A stretch of DNA of 64,000 bases from Halolamina litorea (GTDB lineage Archaea > Halobacteriota > Halobacteria > Halobacteriales > Haloferacaceae), in NCBI RefSeq assembly GCF_026616205.1, contig NZ_JANHGR010000001.1, forward strand, positions 1,364,001-1,428,000. The letters run 5' to 3'. The notes beneath the pieces were generated by a model, which saw only the letters and a program-made list of their open reading frames with translations, had not been told where the DNA came from and searched no databases. A program made the position numbers and the translations under genes. Below, piece by piece: positions 1 to 8,933 of this stretch. Every line of letters starts with the position of its first letter. Positions within the stretch are counted from its first letter, which is position 1.

Positions 1-439
1 AGCGGGACTCGATCTTCGCCATCAGTCTGCCCCACGACCCGACGACCGGCTTCAGCACGCAGGGGTAGCCGAACGCCTCGATCGCCTCGAGTGCCGACTC
101 CTTCGTGAACGCGACGGTGGTCTCGGGGGTCGGGACGCCCGCATCGGCCAGCGCGAGGCTGGTCTCGACTTTGTCCGCACAAACCCTCGCGGTTTCGGGG
201 TTGTTGACCACCGGCACGTCGTAGTGTGCGAGGAAACGCGTCGCGTACTTCGAGCGCGAGGTCGCCAGACAGCGGTCGAGCACCACGTCACAGTCCCCGA
301 GCGGTTCGGGGGCCTCGCCGAGCCCGAACGTCGTCTCGCGCACGTCGACCTTGTGGACCTCGTGGCCGCGCTCGCGGAGCTCGGTGAGCAGGAGCTTCTC
401 GTCCGGGCGTATCCGGGAGTAGAGCAGACCGACCTCCAT
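1..439 (-). CDS. argX: LysW-amino acid ligase ArgX/LysX (partial, C-terminus outside window)
   Basis: This is the N-terminal 146 residues of an ATP-grasp ligase that joins glutamate (arginine route) or alpha-aminoadipate (lysine route) to the C-terminus of the carrier protein LysW. The protein opens [18 protein letters not shown], typical of LysX/ArgX, with a RimK-like pre-ATP-grasp domain followed by the start of the ATP-grasp fold ([11 protein letters not shown], about residues 132-142). Its ATG overlaps the lysW stop codon by one base (TGATG), so the two are translationally coupled. Position after argG-argH argues for arginine rather than lysine synthesis, since haloarchaea use the LysW carrier for arginine. 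The gene is cut by the window edge. Confidence 0.93.
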   Translation of the reverse strand, partial: MEVGLLYSRIRPDEKLLLTELRERGHEVHKVDVRETTFGLGEAPEPLGDCDVVLDRCLATSRSKYATRFLAHYDVPVVNNPETARVCADKVETSLALADAGVPTPETTVAFTKESALEAIEAFGYPCVLKPVVGSWGRLMAKIESR

Positions 440-609
440 CACTCCCCCCAGTCTTCGGCGAGGTCGGGCGCCTCCGCCAGTTCGGCGGGATCGACGCCCA
501 CGACTTCGAGTTCGGTGCCGCAGCCGCCACAGTCGACGATCTCGCCGACCTCGGCGTCCTCGGGCAGTGCAACGGCCGCGCCGCAAGTCACACAGTCTGC
601 TTCTGACAT
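439..609 (-). CDS. lysW: Amino-group carrier protein LysW/ArgW
   Basis: A 56-residue carrier protein whose C-terminal glutamate is loaded by the ArgX/LysX ligase, so that biosynthetic intermediates are carried on the protein. Four cysteines (C6, C9, C27, C30) form a zinc ribbon, and the acidic tail ends EDWGE, the hallmark C-terminus of LysW. It is read as ATG at 609-607 and overlaps argX by one base. The TATA-like box 635-643 lies about 29 nt upstream, suggesting a leaderless message starting here, separate from argGH. The C-terminal motif makes the identification firm. Confidence 0.95.
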   Translation of the reverse strand: MSEADCVTCGAAVALPEDAEVGEIVDCGGCGTELEVVGVDPAELAEAPDLAEDWGE

Positions 610-634
610 CGTACTCGGTTCGAGGCGACGGGGG

Positions 635-643
635 TACTTTAAT
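635..643 (-). promoter_or_regulatory. TATA-like box of lysW-argX
   Basis: On the minus strand GATTAAAGTA is centred about 29 nt before the lysW ATG, the spacing expected for a leaderless haloarchaeal transcript. It lies downstream of the hairpin that would stop argGH transcription. Confidence 0.5.
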
Positions 644-662
644 CCATCTACTTCAAAACTGC

Positions 663-691
663 AAAAAAGCCCCGTGGAAGCCTCTACGGGG
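663..691 (-). terminator. Hairpin with T-tract between argH and lysW
   Basis: Read on the minus strand, CCCCGT and ACGGGG form a 6-bp GC stem around a 10-nt loop that can pair further, followed directly by CTTTTTT. This resembles an intrinsic terminator and would separate argGH from lysW-argX. Whether it terminates fully or attenuates is unknown. Confidence 0.6.
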
Positions 692-891
692 ATATTTCGG
701 ACGAATCGGTGCCGCGCGGAACCGGCCGCAGCGGCGCGAAGTGAGTCGTGGCCCGGAGGGGCCGCGGCCGTCGTGGCCGCCGCCGGAGTCGGCCCGGCCG
801 GCGCCGGTTCCCGGCCCGGAGCCGCCGCCGACCCCGAGAGAGTCGTGGCTGTCGCCGCCGGAGCCGGACGAGCGTCGCAGCGAAATTCGCC
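692..891. other. Very GC-rich spacer downstream of argH
   Basis: About 200 nt between the argH stop and the terminator hairpin consist almost only of C/G runs with repeated gagtcgtggc and gccgccgg-type words (for example gtgagtcgtggc near 739 and gagtcgtggc near 840). Reading frames cross it, but none has a recognisable protein or start context. It is best read as an untranslated argH 3' region or low-complexity spacer. Confidence 0.4.
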
Positions 892-2373
892 TCAGACATA
901 GTCGGCCACCTCCGCGGCGAGGCGTTCGTCCGCCGCTGCCAGCCCTTCACGGTGGGCGTCGACGGCGGCGGCGTGGTCGTCGTACGTCTCACGGAGCCGG
1001 GTGAGCGAGTCTTCGACCGCCGACGCCGCCGGGCCGCCGTGGGAGTCGCGCGCGGCGACGCTCCCGGCCGGCGAGAGCAGGTCCGCGAGCGTCTCGTCGT
1101 CGACGTAGGCCGAGAGCGGCTCGTCGAGCACCGCGTCGGCGGCCGCGGCGAGCGCGTCGATCTGGTCGTCGACCGTGGCGCCGTCGTCGATCGTCGTCAC
1201 GGACTCGGCCACGAGTTCGTGTGCGGTACGGAACGGCAGCCCCGCGGCCGCGAGCGCGTCGGCGACGCCCGTCGCCGTCGAGAAGCCGGCGCCGGCATCG
1301 GCCGCGCAGGCCGCGGCGTCCCAGTCGGCGGTGGCGACCGCACCGGCGGCGACCTCGGTCGCCTCGGTAGTGATGTCCACCGCGTCCCACGCGTGGGGCG
1401 TGGCACGCTGTAGGTCGCGGTTGTACGCGCGGGGGAGCCCCTTCAGCGTCGTCAGCAGCCCCGTGAGGTCGCCGACGGCGTCGCCGGCGACGGCGCGGAC
1501 CAACTCCAGCGAGTCGGGGTTCTTCTTCTGGGGCATGATCGAGGAGGTCGAGGCGTAGGCGTCGTCCAGATCGACGTGGCCGTCCTTCGCGCCCTCGATC
1601 AGGTCCGTCGAGAGTCCCGAAAGCGTCGCCGACAGCGCGGCGAACGCCCCACAGCCCTCGATCAGGAAGTCGCGCGCGGTGACGGCGTCGGCGGCGTTCT
1701 CGATGGTGTCGTGGAACCCCAGCAGGTCGGCGGTGCGCCCGCGGTCCACGTCGAAGGTGGTGCCGGCGAAGGCGGCGGCGCCGAGCGGCGAGCGGTTCGT
1801 GCGTTCGTACGCCGCGAGCAGGCGGTCGGTGTCGCGCGCGACGGCGCCGGCGTAGGACGCGAGCAGGTGGCCGACGGTGGTCGGCTGGGCGTGCTGGCGG
1901 TGGGTGAACCCTGGGACCACGGTCTCGGTCTCCGCGGCCGCGGCGTCGAGAAGCGCGCCGCGGAGGTCCAGCGTCGCCTCGGCGGCGTCGAGGAGGTCCT
2001 CGCGGAAGCGATAGCGGATACAGGCCGCCACCTCGTCGTTGCGCGATCGCGCGGTGTGCATGCGCCCGCCGGCGGGACCCACGTCGGCGACGACCGCCGA
2101 CTCGATGGCCTCGTGTACGTCCTCGCCCTCGGGGAGCGCGTCGTGGCCGGCGTCCTCGACCGTGTCGAGCGCATCGAGGATGGCGCCGGCGTCGTCGTCG
2201 CCGATGATCCCCTGCTCGGCCAGCATCACCGTGTGGGCACGGTCGACCGCGAGGTCGGCCGCGAAGATGCGCGTGTCGGCGTCGAGACTCGACATGAACG
2301 AGCGTGCCGGGCCGCCGGCGAAGCGCTCGCGGCGGACGACGGTCTCGGCGTTCCCGCCCGTGTCCCCGGACAT
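892..2373 (-). CDS. argH: Argininosuccinate lyase
   Basis: Splits argininosuccinate into arginine and fumarate, the last step of arginine synthesis, in the cytoplasm. The 493 residues are normal to slightly long for the fumarase/aspartase superfamily. Visible are the substrate-binding HTARSRND segment (about residues 106-113), the THRQHAQPTTVGH region and the superfamily signature SSIMPQKKNPD with its mobile catalytic loop. The ATG at 2373 follows the argG stop codon with no gap, so the two are co-transcribed and probably coupled. An acidic C-terminal half is typical of halophiles. Confidence 0.97.
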   Translation of the reverse strand: MSGDTGGNAETVVRRERFAGGPARSFMSSLDADTRIFAADLAVDRAHTVMLAEQGIIGDDDAGAILDALDTVEDAGHDALPEGEDVHEAIESAVVADVGPAGGRMHTARSRNDEVAACIRYRFREDLLDAAEATLDLRGALLDAAAAETETVVPGFTHRQHAQPTTVGHLLASYAGAVARDTDRLLAAYERTNRSPLGAAAFAGTTFDVDRGRTADLLGFHDTIENAADAVTARDFLIEGCGAFAALSATLSGLSTDLIEGAKDGHVDLDDAYASTSSIMPQKKNPDSLELVRAVAGDAVGDLTGLLTTLKGLPRAYNRDLQRATPHAWDAVDITTEATEVAAGAVATADWDAAACAADAGAGFSTATGVADALAAAGLPFRTAHELVAESVTTIDDGATVDDQIDALAAAADAVLDEPLSAYVDDETLADLLSPAGSVAARDSHGGPAASAVEDSLTRLRETYDDHAAAVDAHREGLAAADERLAAEVADYV

Positions 2374-3606
2374 CTACTCCCCGCCGTCGGTCGATAGCGT
2401 GGTTTTCTCCGGTTCGGTCTCGGTTTCGGCGTTCGCGGCCACGTCGTTGGCCAGACGCTCCTGGAAGCCGTGGTACTTCGCCACGCCGGTCGCGTCGGCC
2501 TGCTCGATGCCGTCGACGGTTTCGGTGTTGAACGAGGCGGCGTTCTCGGAGTAGACGCCGTACTCGGACTCGCGGGCGACCGGGCGGACGTGCCCGCCCT
2601 GTAGCTTCACCGTCACCGTGCCGGTGACTTTCGACTGGGAGGCGTCGAGGTAGCCGTTCAGGCTCTCGGTCAGCGGGGAGAACACCAGCCCGCGGTAGGC
2701 CTGTTCGGCCCACTGCTGGTCGATCTGGGGCTTGAAGTCGCGCTCGGTCTTCGTGAACACGTACTGCTCCAGCCCCTCGTGGGCCGTGAGCAGGACCGTC
2801 GCCGCCGGGTGCTCGTAGTTCTCGCGTACCTTCAGCCCGAGCATGCGGTCCTCGAGCATGTCCGTGCGGCCGACGCCGTGGGCGCCCGCCAGTTCGTTGA
2901 GTGTCTCGATCAGTTCGACCGGCTCCAGCGCCTCACCGTCGAGCGCGACGGGGTAGCCGTCCTCGAACGTGATTTCGACCAGCTCCTCGCCGCCGCTGGG
3001 CGTCTCGGTCCAGTCGTAGATGTCCTCGCTCGGGACGTGGCTCGGATCTTCGAGGTCGCCGCCCTCGACCGAACGGGACCAGAGGTTCGTGTCGATGCTC
3101 CACTCACCCTCGTTGCCGGCCTCGACGGGCAGGTCACGCTCGGCGGCGTACTCGACCTCCCACTCGCGGGTCAGGCCGAGTTCGCGCACGGGGGCGATGA
3201 CTTCGAGGTCCGAGCCGCGCCAGACCGTCTCGAAGCGGAGTTGGTCGTTCCCCTTCCCGGTGCAGCCGTGGGCGATGGCGTCGCAGTCCTCCGCCTCGGC
3301 GACCTCGAGGATGGCTTCGGCGATCACGGGGCGCGCGAGCGCGGTCCCGAGCGGGTAGCCCTGGTAGGTGGCGTTCGCGCGTACCGAGTCGAAACAGAGC
3401 GACGCGAACTCCTCGGTGGCGTCGACGACGTGGATGTCGAGGCCGAGGGCGTCGGCGGTTTCGCGGGCCTCGGCGAACTCGGCTTCGGGCTGGCCCACGT
3501 CGACGGTCACGGCGACGACGTCGTCGTAGCCGTACTCCTCTTTCAGTAGCGGTACACAGACGGTGGTGTCGAGACCACCGCTGAACGCGAGTGCGACTTT
3601 CGTCAT
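2374..3606 (-). CDS. argG: Argininosuccinate synthase
   Basis: Condenses citrulline and aspartate using ATP to give argininosuccinate. The 410-residue protein begins with the N-type ATP pyrophosphatase P-loop, LAFSGGLDTTVCVPLL (residues 6-21), followed by AHGCTGKGNDQLRFE (about 115-129), both diagnostic of ArgG. It leads the argG-argH unit; the stop codon abuts the argH ATG. A clear TATA box (3631-3638) sits 29 nt before the ATG, implying a leaderless message, with a palindrome just upstream of it as a possible operator. The last ~25 residues are a variable, charged extension. Confidence 0.97.
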   Translation of the reverse strand: MTKVALAFSGGLDTTVCVPLLKEEYGYDDVVAVTVDVGQPEAEFAEARETADALGLDIHVVDATEEFASLCFDSVRANATYQGYPLGTALARPVIAEAILEVAEAEDCDAIAHGCTGKGNDQLRFETVWRGSDLEVIAPVRELGLTREWEVEYAAERDLPVEAGNEGEWSIDTNLWSRSVEGGDLEDPSHVPSEDIYDWTETPSGGEELVEITFEDGYPVALDGEALEPVELIETLNELAGAHGVGRTDMLEDRMLGLKVRENYEHPAATVLLTAHEGLEQYVFTKTERDFKPQIDQQWAEQAYRGLVFSPLTESLNGYLDASQSKVTGTVTVKLQGGHVRPVARESEYGVYSENAASFNTETVDGIEQADATGVAKYHGFQERLANDVAANAETETEPEKTTLSTDGGE

Positions 3607-3630
3607 ACACCACTCTGACGGGTGCTACCC

Positions 3631-3638
3631 CATAAATA
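3631..3638 (-). promoter_or_regulatory. TATA box of argGH
   Basis: Minus strand TATTTATG, centred 29 nt from the argG ATG, one of the best TATA boxes in the window. Confidence 0.65.
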
Positions 3639-3643
3639 CAGCG

Positions 3644-3659
3644 CTTCTAAGTTTGGAAG
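3644..3659. promoter_or_regulatory. Imperfect 16-bp palindrome upstream of argG TATA
   Basis: CTTCTAAGTTTGGAAG pairs with itself at nearly every position and ends 5 bp upstream of the TATA box, where archaeal regulators often compete with TBP/TFB. It is a candidate operator for arginine control; the protein is unknown. Confidence 0.35.
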
Positions 3660-3885
3660 AAAAGGACATACAGCACGCTACGCGGACGGGAAAGTGGTGA
3701 ACGACGGCGAAACGGCGACGATGGGGTGAGATAGAGTTGGGCCTAGATGGCCCGCGGCCGGAACGCGACCCGTCGCTGTCGGGGTGCGGCGCCGACAGCG
3801 GCGGCGACGGCGGACGTGCCGTCGTTAGTCGCGCGAGTCACAGTGATCAGTCTGGGCCGGGGGTAAATAGCTGTTTCGGCGGTCG

Positions 3886-5106
3886 TTACTGCAGTGACGC
3901 CTCGGCCGCGCGGCCGAGTGCGGCGATGCCCGCTTCCAGTTCTTCGGGCGAGACGTGGCTGAACGACACCCGCAGCGAGCGCGTGCCCTTCCCGTCGGCG
4001 GCGTAGAACCGCTCGCCGGGGAGGTAGGTCACGCCCTCCTCGGCCGCCAGCGGGAGCATCGCTTCGGCGTCGACGCCCTCGGGGAGGGTGATCCAGAGGA
4101 AGAAGCCGCCTTCGGGCTCGGTCCACGTCGAACCGGCCGGGAGGTGCCGTCCGAGCGCGTCGAGCATCGCGTCGCGGCGCTCCTCGTAGCCCTCGAGCAG
4201 TTCGTCAAGCGTCTGCTGGTAGTGGCCGGCGTCGAAGTAGCGCCCGAGCACGCTCTGGGTGAACGTGTTGGTGCCGCCGGCGGCCATGCGACTCATCTGC
4301 TCGATCAGGGCCTCGTGAGCGACGATCCAACCGGTCCGCACGCCCGGCGCGATGGTTTTCGAGACGGTTCCCAGCCGGATCACCCGGCCCGAGTCGTCGA
4401 GTGCGGCCAGCGGCGGCGGCGACTCCCCGGAAAAGCGGAGTTCGCCGTAGGCATCGTCGGCGACGACGAGGAAGTCGTACTCCTCGGCGAGTTCGAGCAC
4501 GCGCTCACGGCGCTCGTGGGTCAGCGTCGCCCCCGTCGGGTTCTGGAACTCAGGGATCGTGTAGAGCAGTTTCGGGGTCGGCTCGCCCGCGGCCTCGCGG
4601 GCTTCGAGGGTCGCCTCCAGCGCGTCGGGGTCGAGGCCGTCCGAATCGAGGTCGACACCGGTGAGTTCGGCGCCATGGTTGTCGAGCACCGCGAGGCTCC
4701 ACATGAACGACGGCGACTCCACCAGCACCTCGTCGCCGGGATCGAGGAACGTCGCGCCGACGGCGTCGAGCGCGGCGGTCGCACCGTTCGTGAGCAGCAG
4801 TTCGTCCCGAGTGGCGTCGATGCCGCGGCGGCGTTCGCGGCCGAGGATTCCCTCGTGGAGGCGATCGACGTACTCGCCGCCGCCGTACTGGAGCACGTCC
4901 GATCCCTCCTCTTCGAGGACGGTGTCGACGGCGTCACGGAGCGCCGCCTCGGGGAACGAGTCGGGGTAGGGGAAGCCGTAGGTCAGGGGCACGGCGTCGG
5001 GCGCGTCGGGCGAAGCGCCGGCCGTGTAGCCGGGGTCGCCCAGGCGCTCGCGGACCGTCGTCGCGAACAGGTGATCGAACCGCTCTTCGCGTGCTTGCTC
5101 GGTCAT
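3886..5106 (-). CDS. PLP-dependent class I/II aminotransferase (LysN/MocR-like)
   Basis: A 406-residue cytoplasmic fold-type I aminotransferase. Visible are the cofactor-contacting IPEFQNPTGATL segment, an ADDAYGELRF aspartate/tyrosine site and the PLP-lysine motif GTVSKTIAPGVRTGW, with the substrate-binding Arg near the C-terminus (TRSLRVSFSH). The family includes 2-aminoadipate and aromatic/branched-chain aminotransferases, so the substrate cannot be assigned. ATG 5106 is chosen; an upstream in-frame TTG has no support. It is convergent with nothing and probably monocistronic, 279 nt before the argG promoter region. Confidence 0.88.
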   Translation of the reverse strand: MTEQAREERFDHLFATTVRERLGDPGYTAGASPDAPDAVPLTYGFPYPDSFPEAALRDAVDTVLEEEGSDVLQYGGGEYVDRLHEGILGRERRRGIDATRDELLLTNGATAALDAVGATFLDPGDEVLVESPSFMWSLAVLDNHGAELTGVDLDSDGLDPDALEATLEAREAAGEPTPKLLYTIPEFQNPTGATLTHERRERVLELAEEYDFLVVADDAYGELRFSGESPPPLAALDDSGRVIRLGTVSKTIAPGVRTGWIVAHEALIEQMSRMAAGGTNTFTQSVLGRYFDAGHYQQTLDELLEGYEERRDAMLDALGRHLPAGSTWTEPEGGFFLWITLPEGVDAEAMLPLAAEEGVTYLPGERFYAADGKGTRSLRVSFSHVSPEELEAGIAALGRAAEASLQ

Positions 5107-5176
5107 GTGGGGAGTCAACGGCGGCGGGTCAAAAAGCCACCCGTGGCGGTGCGGACGATCCGGTAGGGGCAGAGTA

Positions 5177-5184
5177 GCTATATG
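5177..5184 (+). promoter_or_regulatory. TATA box of lhgO
   Basis: gctatatg lies about 36 nt before the ATG at 5217, giving a leader of roughly 5-10 nt. Confidence 0.5.
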
Positions 5185-5216
5185 CCACCGCTGTCGAAAC
5201 CCCCGAACGAACCCGG

Positions 5217-6419
5217 ATGATGCGCCACGATGTCGCGGTTGTCGGCGGCGGCTGTGTCGGACTCTCGGTCGCGAAACACCTCGCGGAGTCGACGGACCTC
5301 GACGTGGCCGTTCTGGAGAAGGAACACCACCTCGCCAGCCACCAGAGCGGCCGGAACTCCGGCGTGCTCCACCCCGGCTTCAACTACGAACCGGGGTCGA
5401 CGAAGGCCCGTTTTGCCGCGGAGGGGACCGCGCGGATGAAGGAGTACTGCGCCGAGCACGACGTCTCGTGTGAGGAGTGGGGCGTGCTCGTCGTCGCCAA
5501 GAGCGACAGCGAGGAGCGTCGCCTCCACGAACTGGCCGACCAGGCCGAGTCGAACGGCGTCGCCTACGAACTGTTCGACTCCCCCGCGGCGATCCGAGAG
5601 CACGAACCCTACGCCGAGGGGCAGGCCGCGCTGTACGCGCCGGAGGCCGCCTCCGTCGACTCCGAGCAGTACGTCTACGCGCTCGCGAAGGAGGCCCGGA
5701 AGCTGGGGGTCACGGTCTACACCGGCTACGAGGTCGAGTCGATCGAACACGCGACCGAGGGCTACCGCCTCGACACCAGCAACGGCCGGTTCGACGTATC
5801 GCTGCTGGTCAACGCTGCGGGGCTCCACGCCGACACGCTCGCCCATCAGGTCGGCGTCGGCGAGGGGTACCAAGTGGTCCCGTTCCGCGGCGAGTACTAC
5901 GAGGTTCGACCCGAGCGAGCCGAGCTCTGTGAGACGATGATTTACCCGACGCCGGACCCCGAACTCCCCTTCCTCGGCGTCCACTACACCCGGCGCGCCG
6001 ACGGGAAGGTGATCGTCGGCCCCAACGCGGTGCTCGCGTTCGGCCGCGAGGCGTACGAGAACACCGACCTGAACCCGGGCGAACTGTTCGAGACGCTCAC
6101 CTTCGGGGGGTTCCGGAGACTGCTCGCCTCGAAGAAGATGCTCGGGGTCGCGTGGGACGAACTCAACAAGTCCTACCGCAAGGCGATGTTCGTCGCTGCC
6201 GCCCAGCGGTTGGTGCCGGACGTGCGGGCCGACGACCTTCACAAGAGCTACGCCGGCATCCGCGCGCAGTTGGTGAGCGAGGAGGGCGAACTCGTGAAGG
6301 ACCCCCTGTTCGTCGAGCGCGACGACGCCGTCCACGTCCTCAACGCCGTTTCGCCGGGGCTGACCTGCTCGCTGCCGTTCGGCGAACACATCGCGGAGAC
6401 GATCGCGGCGAAACGCTGA
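5217..6419 (+). CDS. lhgO: L-2-hydroxyglutarate oxidase / FAD-dependent oxidoreductase
   Basis: A 400-residue DAO-family flavoprotein that in bacteria (LhgO/YgaF) oxidises L-2-hydroxyglutarate to 2-oxoglutarate, passing electrons on to the membrane quinone pool. The dinucleotide motif VVGGGCVGLSVAKHL spans residues 8-22. The SHQSGRNSGVLHPG segment (about 42-55) and the C-terminal SPGLTCSLPFGEHIA are characteristic of this family. ATG codons at 5217 and 5220 are both possible. The gene stands alone, convergent with the HTH_10 regulator 58 nt downstream. Substrate is inferred from family resemblance only. Confidence 0.88.
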   Translation: MMRHDVAVVGGGCVGLSVAKHLAESTDLDVAVLEKEHHLASHQSGRNSGVLHPGFNYEPGSTKARFAAEGTARMKEYCAEHDVSCEEWGVLVVAKSDSEERRLHELADQAESNGVAYELFDSPAAIREHEPYAEGQAALYAPEAASVDSEQYVYALAKEARKLGVTVYTGYEVESIEHATEGYRLDTSNGRFDVSLLVNAAGLHADTLAHQVGVGEGYQVVPFRGEYYEVRPERAELCETMIYPTPDPELPFLGVHYTRRADGKVIVGPNAVLAFGREAYENTDLNPGELFETLTFGGFRRLLASKKMLGVAWDELNKSYRKAMFVAAAQRLVPDVRADDLHKSYAGIRAQLVSEEGELVKDPLFVERDDAVHVLNAVSPGLTCSLPFGEHIAETIAAKR

Positions 6420-6477
6420 CCGTCGTGGCTGGGAGCGAAGGAAGCGACGATGCGACGATGCAACAGGACGGCGCCGA

Positions 6478-7131
6478 CTATACCGTCCGCTTCTCGAGCA
6501 AGGTGTTGGCGATCAGTTCGGCGGTCGCTCGCCGGAGCGTCTCGCTGGTGGAGGAACTCTGGATCCCGAGTTCCTCCGCGAGTTCCTGCTGGGTGGTCTC
6601 GCGGGGGACGTGGAAGTAGCCCATCTCCAGTGCGGTGATGAGGGTGTCCCGTTGCTTGCTCGTGAGGCCGTACTCCATGTCGATCTGGTCGGCGGAGACG
6701 GAGTAGACCCGCTGTACGTCCAGCGAGATGTGGAGTTCGCCACAGCGCTGCCGGAAGTTCGAGAGGCTCTCCCGGTCGGGGAAGCGGAGCGTGAACTGCC
6801 ACGTCCCCGAGGAGCCGACGCCGTCGAGAATCGTTCCCTCCTCCTCGGCGATGCTGTACAGGAGGCTCTGGACCTGTTCGGCCCACTGGGCACGGTAGAG
6901 CGCCGAGTCCGTCAGCCGGAGGTGTTGGTGGATCTCCTCGACGGTCGGGTCGCTCTCGATGGACTCCTCGAACTCGTCGAGTGACTTCCCCGAGACCCAG
7001 AAGTACGGCATGGCGCGGTTCCCCGTCGGGATCACCTCCTCTAAGGTGATCGTCACGTCGAAATCCACGTTCAGTGTCCGCCCGAGGACGAAGTCCTCGG
7101 AGTCGATGGACACTTCGAGGATACTGCTCAT
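6478..7131 (-). CDS. HTH_10 (bacterio-opsin activator-like) transcriptional regulator
   Basis: A 217-residue regulator of the haloarchaeal Bat/HTH_10 type. The N-terminal ~150 residues form the mixed alpha/beta sensor-like domain common to these proteins. The C-terminal helix-turn-helix begins around LTSKQRDTLITALEMGYFHV and continues through TTQQELAEELGIQSSSTSETLRRA (about residues 165-207). It is transcribed away from the histidine kinase at 7255, and the shared promoter region holds two TTTATGCGT copies, so it may control the kinase or be co-regulated with it. The ligand or target is unknown. Confidence 0.9.
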   Translation of the reverse strand: MSSILEVSIDSEDFVLGRTLNVDFDVTITLEEVIPTGNRAMPYFWVSGKSLDEFEESIESDPTVEEIHQHLRLTDSALYRAQWAEQVQSLLYSIAEEEGTILDGVGSSGTWQFTLRFPDRESLSNFRQRCGELHISLDVQRVYSVSADQIDMEYGLTSKQRDTLITALEMGYFHVPRETTQQELAEELGIQSSSTSETLRRATAELIANTLLEKRTV

Positions 7132-7155
7132 ACCTCAGCGGTCGCTCCCCTCCGA

Positions 7156-7196
7156 TTTATGCGTATTGGCCGGGAAGAGCCGGCTCGTTTATGCGT
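7156..7196. promoter_or_regulatory. Divergent promoter with two identical TTTATGCGT words
   Basis: TTTATGCGT occurs at 7156-7164 and again at 7188-7196, 32 bp apart (about three helical turns). Read on the minus strand the first copy (CGCATAAA) lies 27 nt before the HTH_10 gene's ATG. The second is placed to serve the plus-strand kinase with a leader of about 38 nt. They can be TATA boxes, a repeated operator, or both. Confidence 0.5.
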
Positions 7197-7254
7197 GCTG
7201 TCGCGGGTCCGACGCCCCCGAGGAACTATCCGACGCGCCTCCGACGGTCGGGCC

Positions 7255-8856
7255 ATGAGTGGGGACATTGAGGGGGTGCCGACGAGCGGCGCCGGCGCGA
7301 ACGGCGTCGGCGGGGTCCGTGCACGAGTCGCCGCCGCCGCGGTCAGTACGGTCGGCATCGCGTTGCTCGGCGTGCCGGCGTTCGACATCTGGGACGACGC
7401 GAGCAACCTCGGCTGGGGGCTCGCGGCGACGGTGGTCGAGAACTCGGTGCTGATCGTGCTCGCGTCGGTGTTGGTCGGCGGGGGGATCTGGCTGTTCAGG
7501 CGGGACTGGGCCGACGGTGACGTGGTACTCACCGCCCGGTGGACGCTCGGTGGCGCGGTCGTTACTACCGGGGTCTACGCCCTCGTCATCCTCCTCCAGT
7601 TGGACGCGATGGGGGAGGTGAAACCGTACGTGCTCGCCGCCGACGGCGTGTTGATGGCCTCGGTCGCCGCGTTCGGCGTCGGCCTCTACGACGTTCGCCG
7701 CCGGCGAAGTCGCCGGGAACTGCGCACCGAACGCGACCGCTTCCGCTCGTTCTTCGACGGGACCGAGGCCCGAATCGTCACGGTGTTCCACCGCGACGGG
7801 GAGCTTCGGGCCCGCGACGCCAACCCCGCCTTCGACGACACGTTCACCGTGGGGTTCGACGAACTCCTCGACGCCGCCGAGCCGACCGACGACAGCCGGT
7901 TCGACCGCGAACAGTTCGTCGGCGCGACGCTCCGTCACGAGCCGTACCGGGAGGAGATCCACGTCCCGCCGTCGAAGCTGACTGCCGCCGCCCGTGACGA
8001 GGACGACGAGCGGCTGACCGAGGGACGGTACTACGACTTCCGGACCGTCCACGTCGCCGAGGACGAGACGTTCGTCGTGTTCCCGGACATCACCGCCGGC
8101 AAGGAGCGCGAACAGCTACTCGGCGAGCGAACCGAGCGGTTGGCCCGCGAGAAGTCCGAGCGCGAGCGAACCCTGGAGGAGCGTACCAACCAACTGGAGT
8201 TCCTCCACTCGCTGTTGCGCCACGACGTCCAGAACGGGATGATGGTGATCGACTCCCGGGCGGAGATCATGCGGGACGAACTGGACGGACGCAACGAGGA
8301 GTTCGCCACGACCGTCCTGACACGGGCCCGCGAGATCTCCGACCAGATCGACCGGATCCGGACCGCGCTCAACACGCTCACCGACGGCACCGACACCGAG
8401 CCGGTCGACCTCTCCGGGCTGCTGGAACGGCGGATCGAGACCTTCCGGAACAACTACCCCGAGGTCACCGTCGACGCGCGGATCGACGCCGGGCTACGGG
8501 CGGAGGCCGACGACATCTTCGACGACGTGGTGGCGAACCTGCTCCGCAACGCGGTCGAGCACAACGACAAGGAGCAGGTCCAGATCGAGGTGTCGGCGAC
8601 CGACGCCGGCGACGAGGTGCGCGTCGAAGTCGCGGACAACGGCCCGGGCATCCCCGCCGCGGAGCGCGACCAGGTGTTCCGCCGCGGCGTCTCGAACGCC
8701 AAAGCCGGCGGACCCGGCGGCTCGGGCTTCGGCCTCTTCTTCATCGACACGATGATCGAGAGCTACGGCGGGGCCGTCCACGTCGAGGACAACGACCCCG
8801 AGGGCGCGCGGTTCGTCCTCACCCTCCCGAAAGGTGAGACGACGTTCGACGGCTAA
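7255..8856 (+). CDS. Membrane sensor histidine kinase
   Basis: A 533-residue two-component kinase. About four hydrophobic segments occupy residues 25-145, followed by a cytoplasmic PAS-like region. A coiled coil of charged residues leads into the phospho-acceptor segment LHSLLRHDVQN. The ATPase domain shows the N box NLLRNAVEHND, G1 box DNGPGIP and G2 box GGSGFGLFF. ATG 7255 is chosen because upstream in-frame codons run through promoter sequence. The response regulator gene follows 77 nt later, so the two probably form a signalling pair; the signal is unknown. Confidence 0.9.
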   Translation: MSGDIEGVPTSGAGANGVGGVRARVAAAAVSTVGIALLGVPAFDIWDDASNLGWGLAATVVENSVLIVLASVLVGGGIWLFRRDWADGDVVLTARWTLGGAVVTTGVYALVILLQLDAMGEVKPYVLAADGVLMASVAAFGVGLYDVRRRRSRRELRTERDRFRSFFDGTEARIVTVFHRDGELRARDANPAFDDTFTVGFDELLDAAEPTDDSRFDREQFVGATLRHEPYREEIHVPPSKLTAAARDEDDERLTEGRYYDFRTVHVAEDETFVVFPDITAGKEREQLLGERTERLAREKSERERTLEERTNQLEFLHSLLRHDVQNGMMVIDSRAEIMRDELDGRNEEFATTVLTRAREISDQIDRIRTALNTLTDGTDTEPVDLSGLLERRIETFRNNYPEVTVDARIDAGLRAEADDIFDDVVANLLRNAVEHNDKEQVQIEVSATDAGDEVRVEVADNGPGIPAAERDQVFRRGVSNAKAGGPGGSGFGLFFIDTMIESYGGAVHVEDNDPEGARFVLTLPKGETTFDG

Positions 8857-8933
8857 CGGAGGGCAGGGAGACTCGCACACGCGGACGGCGGGGCGTACGC
8901 TTTTCAGGATGTCTTTCGTTTGGGCGACAATCG

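Noticed and set aside
989-2713. Long alternative frame antisense/in-frame to argGH
   Set aside because: Arg/Pro-rich translation typical of shadow frames in GC-rich genomes, with no start context; many similar frames across the window were set aside for the same reason.
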